Shown: positions 59,713 through 64,000 of the stretch, one piece after another
Layout: the number at the start of each line of letters is the position of its first letter
How positions within the stretch are numbered: the first letter of the stretch is position 1
Assembly: GCA_020161015.1 (NCBI GenBank)
Contig: JAIUOT010000011.1
Span: forward strand, 1-64,000
Reading direction: 5' to 3'
DNA from: Actinomycetota bacterium
GTDB lineage: Bacteria; Actinomycetota; Actinomycetes; Propionibacteriales; Propionibacteriaceae
DNA: 64,000 nucleotides
Position numbers and translations under genes: made by a program
Notes under the pieces: generated by a model
Told to the model about the DNA's origin: nothing
The model's input: the letters and a program-made list of their open reading frames with translations, nothing else
The model's database searches: none

Positions 59713-60749
59713 ACCAGCCGACTGATTCGAACCTCGCCCTCGCTCCGGACGAAGGGCTCTCAGTCCTCATCCTTGGAGGCTCCGGCATCATCAGCAACGC
59801 CGTCGCCCGCCAGGCGGCTGCCGCCGGTCACCGCCTCACCCTGCTGAACAGGGGGCGGACGCGGTCCACGGGACGCCCTCCCGCTCCCTCTGGGGCGCGA
59901 CAGCTCCTGGTCGACGTACGAGACCGCGGAGCCGTCCTCGAGGCACTGGCCGGCGAGTCCTTCGACGTCGTGGTGACCTTCCTCGGCTTCGTTCCCGAGC
60001 ACGTCCAACAGGACATCGAGATCTTCGCCGGAAGGACGCAGCAGTACATCTTCATCAGCTCGGCATCCGCATACCAGACGCCGCCGGCGCGCCTTCCGGT
60101 CACCGAGTCGACGCCGCTGCGCAACCCCTACTGGCAGTACTCCCGGGACAAGATCGCCTGCGAGGACCTGCTCACCGCGACCTACCGCAACAGCGGCTTT
60201 CCGATCACGATCGTTCGACCGTCCCACACCTACGACCCGACGATGGTGCCCTTCGACGGTGGCTGGACGGTTGTCGACAGGATGCTCAGGCAGCTGCCGG
60301 TCATCGTGCCCGGGGACGGCACCTCGCTGTGGACGATCACCCACCACACCGATGTCGCCCGGGCCCTGGTCGGTCTCTTCGGGCAGACCCGCGCACTGGG
60401 TGAGGCCTTCCACATCACCTCAGACGAGGCGCCCACATGGAACGAGCTCTACCGCACCATCGGTCGCGCGGCCGGCGTCGAGCCCAACCTGCTCCACGTC
60501 CCCTCCGAAAGCATCGCGGGGATGGACGCGGATCTCGGCGCAGCGCTGCTCGGCGACAAAGCCAACTCGATGATCTTCGACAACAGCAAGATCCGCGCGC
60601 TGGTCCCCGGCTGGCACGCTGAGGTGCCCTTCGCCCAGGGCGCGCGGGAAATCGTCGCCTGGCATCGGGCCGACCCCTCGCGCCAGCGGATCGACCCGCA
60701 GATGAATGCCCTGTTCGACCGCATCGCCGCCCGCTACGCGTCCCTCTGA
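59709..60749 (+). CDS. NAD-dependent epimerase/dehydratase family protein
   Basis: A 346-residue extended short-chain dehydrogenase. The nucleotide-binding loop is LILGGSGIIS (about residues 20-29), a Ser-Ser stretch FISSASAYQ provides the catalytic Ser, and YSRDK supplies the Tyr-x3-Lys pair. The tail has the usual epimerase C-terminal domain. It probably modifies the imported sugar or its derivative. Coupled to permease 2 by ATGA. The exact reaction cannot be told. Confidence 0.9.
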   Translation: MNQPTDSNLALAPDEGLSVLILGGSGIISNAVARQAAAAGHRLTLLNRGRTRSTGRPPAPSGARQLLVDVRDRGAVLEALAGESFDVVVTFLGFVPEHVQQDIEIFAGRTQQYIFISSASAYQTPPARLPVTESTPLRNPYWQYSRDKIACEDLLTATYRNSGFPITIVRPSHTYDPTMVPFDGGWTVVDRMLRQLPVIVPGDGTSLWTITHHTDVARALVGLFGQTRALGEAFHITSDEAPTWNELYRTIGRAAGVEPNLLHVPSESIAGMDADLGAALLGDKANSMIFDNSKIRALVPGWHAEVPFAQGAREIVAWHRADPSRQRIDPQMNALFDRIAARYASL

Positions 60750-60801
60750 CTTCCGCTTCGTCCGCTTGTGCGGACTGGTTCCATCGACCCACAGGAGAGA
60801 A

Positions 60802-61845
60802 ATGCACTACCGCACGCTTGGCCGCACCGGTTGCGTCGTGTCCACGCTGGCGCTCGGCACGATGACCTTCGGCACCGAAACTGCTCGGGATGAGGCCTTC
60901 GCACAGCTCGACACCTTCGTTGAAGCCGGTGGCACGCTCGTCGACACCGCTGACGTCTACGGTGCGGGCCGGGCCGAGGCGATACTGGGCGAGTGGTTCG
61001 CCCGCCGCCCCGCCGACGTCGTGGATCGGATCGTGCTGGTCACCAAGGGGCGCTTCCCTTACACCCCCGTGCTCGGCGCAGAGGGCGCCAGTCGTCGGCA
61101 CCTCCGGCGCGCGCTCGACAACTCCTTGCGACGCCTGGGACGCGACCACGTCGACATGTACATGGTGCACTCCTGGGATCCCCTGACGCCGCTGGAGGAG
61201 ACTCTCGGCTTCCTCGATGACGCCGTACACTCTGGAAAGATCAGCTATCCCGGGGTATCGAACTACCTGGGTTGGCAGGTTCAGAAGGCCTGCGATCTGG
61301 CGGACGCGCGCGGCTGGACGCCACCGGCCGCTCTTCAGCCGAGCTACAGCCTGCTGGTGCGGGAGATCGAATGGGAGATCGTGCCGTCGGTGCAGGCCAA
61401 CGGAATGGGCATGATCGTCTGGTCGCCGTTGGGCGGCGGATGGCTCACCGGCAAGTACACCCGAGCCGGACGCCCCACCGGAGCTACCCGGCTCGGCGAG
61501 GATCCGCACCGGGGCATCGAAGCCTACGGAAAGCGAGCAGGCCGCCCGCAGACCTGGGCGATCCTCGAGGAGCTCGCGCGGATCGCAGGCGATCGCTCCG
61601 CAAGCCTCGCGCAGATCGCCCTCGCCTGGGTGGCGCAGCGTCCGGCGGTCAGCAGCGTCCTGCTCGGCGCCAGAACCTCAGCTCAGCTCGCGGACAACCT
61701 CGCAGCGGCCTCCATCCACCTGAGTGACGACGAAATGCGCCTGCTCGACGTGGTATCGGCACCCGAGTGTGGGGACTACCCCTACGGTCCCGACGGCGTC
61801 GAGCAGCGCAGCCGGGACCTGCCCGGCGCAGAACCGTCGGAATAG
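60802..61845 (+). CDS. Aldo/keto reductase
   Basis: A 347-residue aldo/keto reductase with the catalytic tetrad Asp48, Tyr53 (DTADVYGAG), Lys82 (VLVTKGRF) and His123 (YMVHSWDP), and the NADPH-binding tail VSSVLLGARTSAQL. It reduces or oxidises a carbonyl, here probably a sugar derivative from the epimerase step. CAGGAGAG precedes the ATG. It lies 52 bp after the epimerase. Confidence 0.92.
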   Translation: MHYRTLGRTGCVVSTLALGTMTFGTETARDEAFAQLDTFVEAGGTLVDTADVYGAGRAEAILGEWFARRPADVVDRIVLVTKGRFPYTPVLGAEGASRRHLRRALDNSLRRLGRDHVDMYMVHSWDPLTPLEETLGFLDDAVHSGKISYPGVSNYLGWQVQKACDLADARGWTPPAALQPSYSLLVREIEWEIVPSVQANGMGMIVWSPLGGGWLTGKYTRAGRPTGATRLGEDPHRGIEAYGKRAGRPQTWAILEELARIAGDRSASLAQIALAWVAQRPAVSSVLLGARTSAQLADNLAAASIHLSDDEMRLLDVVSAPECGDYPYGPDGVEQRSRDLPGAEPSE

Positions 61846-61901
61846 AGGGACTCAGCGGTGGGGTTGCGCCACGATAGATCCACCGGCGAAGGGTGGCAAA
61901 G

Positions 61902-62906
61902 ATGAGCAGCGTCGGCATTCGGGACATCGCCAAGGCGGCCGGGGTCTCCACCGCGACGGTGTCGCGCGCACTTCGCGGATTCGCGACCGTCGATCCCGAA
62001 CTGCGCGACCATGTTCTCGCCGTTGCCGACAGCCTCAATTACGTCGGGTCACCGGCCGCAGCGGCGCTCTCGACCGGGAAGATGAACGCCATCGGGATCA
62101 TCACACCGCACCTGTCGCGGTGGTCGTCGATGCGGATGGTGGGTGGCATCGAGCGCGAGTTGCGCGGCAGCGGACTCGACCTGGTGCTCTATTCGATGGG
62201 CGACCCGAATGATCCGCACCCGCGTCCCCCCATTCAGCGTCTCCGCACCCGGGTGGACGCCTTCATCGCGATGTCGGTCGCTGCGGAGAGCCCCGACCTG
62301 GAGGCTCTGCTTGCCCTGGACGTCCCCGTCTGCCTGATCGGCACCGAGTCGGATCTCGTCTCCTGTGTCCTCATCGACGACACCGAGGGTGCCAGGACGG
62401 CGACCAGCCACCTGGTGGCGCTGGGACACGCACGCATCGGACTGATCTTCGGCCGCCAGATCCGAGACCCGCTCGTCCTGGAGCACACCCGCTACCTCGG
62501 GTACGTGGCCGGACTCAACGATGCCGGCCTCGAGCCGCAGCCTGAACTCGAGGTCGCCGGCGGCTTCACCATCGACGGCGGCGAACAGGCGATGCACCGT
62601 CTCCTGGACCTCCCTGAACCGCCCACCGCCGTTTTCGCGATGTCCGACGAGATGGCCTTCGGTGCACTCCGCGCCTTGGCAGCACGCGGGCTCAGAGCCG
62701 GTCGCGACCTTGCCCTGGTGGGATTCGACGGTCACGACATGGCCGACTACCTCGGCCTCAGCACGATCGCCCAACCGTTGGAGCAGATCGGCGGTGCCGC
62801 GGCCACAGAGATCCTCGCCTCCCTCGAGGAAGGGGATCGCCCTGCGACCAAGACCGTGCTGGGCACCCGGCTTGTAGTGCGACAGTCCAGCCGGCCCCGG
62901 ATCTGA
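61902..62906 (+). CDS. LacI-family transcriptional regulator
   Basis: A 334-residue repressor. The N-terminal LacI helix-turn-helix (IRDIAKAAGVSTATVSRALRG, about residues 5-25) with the hinge region SPAAAALSTGK is followed by a periplasmic-binding-protein-like effector domain (ending about residue 325). As the last gene of the sugar operon it is a likely autoregulator responding to the imported sugar. The ATG at 61902 has AAGG upstream; a GTG at 61893 is an alternative. Confidence 0.92.
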   Translation: MSSVGIRDIAKAAGVSTATVSRALRGFATVDPELRDHVLAVADSLNYVGSPAAAALSTGKMNAIGIITPHLSRWSSMRMVGGIERELRGSGLDLVLYSMGDPNDPHPRPPIQRLRTRVDAFIAMSVAAESPDLEALLALDVPVCLIGTESDLVSCVLIDDTEGARTATSHLVALGHARIGLIFGRQIRDPLVLEHTRYLGYVAGLNDAGLEPQPELEVAGGFTIDGGEQAMHRLLDLPEPPTAVFAMSDEMAFGALRALAARGLRAGRDLALVGFDGHDMADYLGLSTIAQPLEQIGGAAATEILASLEEGDRPATKTVLGTRLVVRQSSRPRI

Positions 62907-62909
62907 TCG

Positions 62910-62924
62910 AGCCGCCGGTCGGCT
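62910..62924. terminator. Possible weak terminator after the LacI gene
   Basis: AGCCG-CCGGT-CGGCT, a 5-bp GC hairpin 4 bp after the stop codon. No T tract. Confidence 0.3.
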
Positions 62925-63104
62925 GCAGGTCTGACCGCTACTGAACCCGACACCGGCCCTTATCGGTACCGCTGGGGTGGGGTAGGTGCTCAGACCGGCC
63001 AACGCTGGAGGATCCGAGCGTTGGCGTTCGTCCCAGAGGCTGCGCGTCCCCGCCGAGTTTGCGGCCGACTGGCCCGTTGAGGAGCCGGGGCTATCGGACA
63101 CTAG

Positions 63105-63345
63105 GTGCTTGGCTCGGTGTTTGCCGAAGCCGCCATCGTCGGCGTCCTTGCCTCCGCTGCCGGGGCCGGACTCGGCATCGTGGCCACCTTCGGCCTCGAC
63201 CCCACACGCCTGCTGCTCGCCCCTGAGGTCCGAGCGGTCGCTGACCGTCGTCGGAGGTATCGGACTCGCACGGCGCGCCGCCGGCCTTGCTGCCGCGATC
63301 CCAAGCCTGTCCTTGCCGACACCGCGAGATCTAGTCGGATGGGAA
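63105..63345 (+). pseudogene. Possible remnant of an FtsX/MacB-type permease
   Basis: The frame from 63105 encodes VFAEAAIVGVLASAAGAGLG followed by IVATFG, the look of a late membrane helix of an FtsX-domain permease. A shift to another frame near 63230 continues with a hydrophobic VVGGIGLARRAAGLAAAIPSL. There is no start or stop context for an intact gene. The identification is weak. Confidence 0.3.
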
Positions 63346-63415
63346 GGGGGAACCTAGCTAGACCGTCGTCGCCCGCCGAATCCAGGGAATCGTCTGTGCC
63401 GCGGGTGGGCTCGCG

Positions 63416-64000
63416 TCAAGGTGTGAGGGCGTTAGTCAAGGCGGCGATCCAGGCGCCACACAGGAGCCATGGGCCGTACGCGATGGGGGCCATCCTGCGT
63501 GCGGTCTTGGCCCACATGAGTGCGGCAACTGATCCGCTGAGAACGCTCAGCCAGACCGCCCCTGAGCCGAGCGGCCCGACGGCAAGGCCGATCGTTGCCG
63601 CGAGCTTCCCGTCGCCGAACCCCACGCCGCCCTTGGTGGCGAAGTGGATGGAGGCGAACACGCATCCCGCCACCAAGCACGACGCCATCGGCACCATCAA
63701 CCCCCGCCAGTCATGCGCTACCGCTGCTACGCCCGCCGCAGCGAGCAACGTGGCCGCGACAGTTGGAGCCAGTGCGCGATCCGGGATGCGGAGCACATCG
63801 AAGTCGACTGCGGCGAGCCACGGGCCTGCGATCGCCAAGGGAAGAAGCGGCAGGTATGGCAAGGAGTTCCCGCTCAAGGAGGCGACTGCGGCTAGACTGC
63901 CGAGTGTGACGATGCTGGTCCACGTGACCCACCGGCGAGCACCGGGTTGAGGTAGTGCCAACTCGTCGCCCTTGCGGTAACGAAGCGTCGCTAGGTCACG
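63416..64000 (-). CDS. Prepilin peptidase (A24 family), 5' end outside window
   Basis: At least 195 residues, with the frame open through the right edge. Several membrane helices are visible. The catalytic Asp motifs are present: AVDFDVLRIPDR, and GFGDGKL (the GxGD motif). The C-terminus is GPWLLCGAWIAALT. The visible N-terminal part, YRKGDELALPQPGARRW, is the usual loop before the C-terminal half of longer actinobacterial prepilin peptidases, so the start lies beyond 64000 and not at the in-window TTG. It could process the Tad pilins of the ICE. A fragment of a related copy is at 55626. Confidence 0.82.
   Translation of the reverse strand, partial: RDLATLRYRKGDELALPQPGARRWVTWTSIVTLGSLAAVASLSGNSLPYLPLLPLAIAGPWLAAVDFDVLRIPDRALAPTVAATLLAAAGVAAVAHDWRGLMVPMASCLVAGCVFASIHFATKGGVGFGDGKLAATIGLAVGPLGSGAVWLSVLSGSVAALMWAKTARRMAPIAYGPWLLCGAWIAALTNALTP

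Larger units (their letters stand above)
62907..63415. other. Intergenic region with a weak terminator and gene debris
   Basis: Apart from a small hairpin after the LacI gene and a probable decayed permease fragment (63105-63345), I see nothing. CTAGACCGT near 63357 resembles CTAGACCGT near 55603, which lies at the same position relative to the prepilin-peptidase fragment at 55626. Confidence 0.45.

Noticed and set aside
61973-61982. CGCGCACTT inside the LacI gene as a possible attR
   Set aside because: It matches only a few bases of the tRNA 3' end and lies inside an intact gene. A usable attR should repeat more of the T-arm and acceptor stem.

Overview
The DNA is very GC-rich, most neighbouring genes overlap in ATGA/GTGA style, and several genes look leaderless (a TANNNT box 7 nt before the start codon). 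Together with the crgA-trpG-pknB-pbpA-rodA-pstP-fhaB-fhaA-tRNA-Leu block, which in actinobacteria normally lies near oriC, this points to an actinobacterial chromosome. A Propionibacteriaceae-like host is my guess; the sequence alone does not prove it.

Layout. 1-16.9 kb is core chromosome: the tail of an IS481-like transposase, a TetR-controlled heterodimeric ABC exporter, an S9 peptidase, a lysyl-tRNA synthetase, and the cell-wall/Ser-Thr-kinase locus ending in tRNA-Leu(CAG). About 16.86-54.3 kb is an integrative conjugative element (ICE) next to the 3' end of that tRNA. It carries xis, a tyrosine integrase with an Lsr2-like tail, an ArdC-like antirestriction protein, a RES/Xre toxin-antitoxin pair, an accessory zone (DUF3800-like, winged-helix, AAA ATPase, PD-(D/E)XK-like and HEPN-like genes), a sigma-factor-like regulator, a complete Tad/Flp pilus operon (31.7-42.4 kb) and a type IV secretion operon (42.8-54.3 kb). 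About 54.3-56.0 kb is wreckage of a second, related element: a frameshifted AAA ATPase, a prepilin-peptidase fragment and a coupling-protein fragment fused head to tail. 56.6-62.9 kb is a sugar ABC-uptake operon with an epimerase, an aldo/keto reductase and a LacI regulator. The window ends in a prepilin peptidase gene that runs off the right edge.

How the genes may work together. The strongest new signal is a bipartite motif, TGTCCGGAAC-N13-GGCTTAAGG, with exactly the same 13-nt spacing at the head of four separate ICE operons: xis-int, the 28.5-30.1 kb pair, the Tad operon and the T4SS operon. It lies 18-27 nt before the first start codon, or before the SD/start region. The ICE encodes a sigma-like protein (30736-31482) just upstream of the Tad operon, so I propose that one ICE-encoded factor switches excision, pilus and conjugation together. 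Its own upstream region carries two inverted DnaA boxes plus direct and inverted repeats. Other uncommon features are a duplicated structured intergenic element (possible small RNA), a shared C-terminal WET(V/F) peptide in four ICE proteins (possible secretion or docking signal), and a coupling protein split into separate membrane and ATPase genes. I found no relaxase and no attR.
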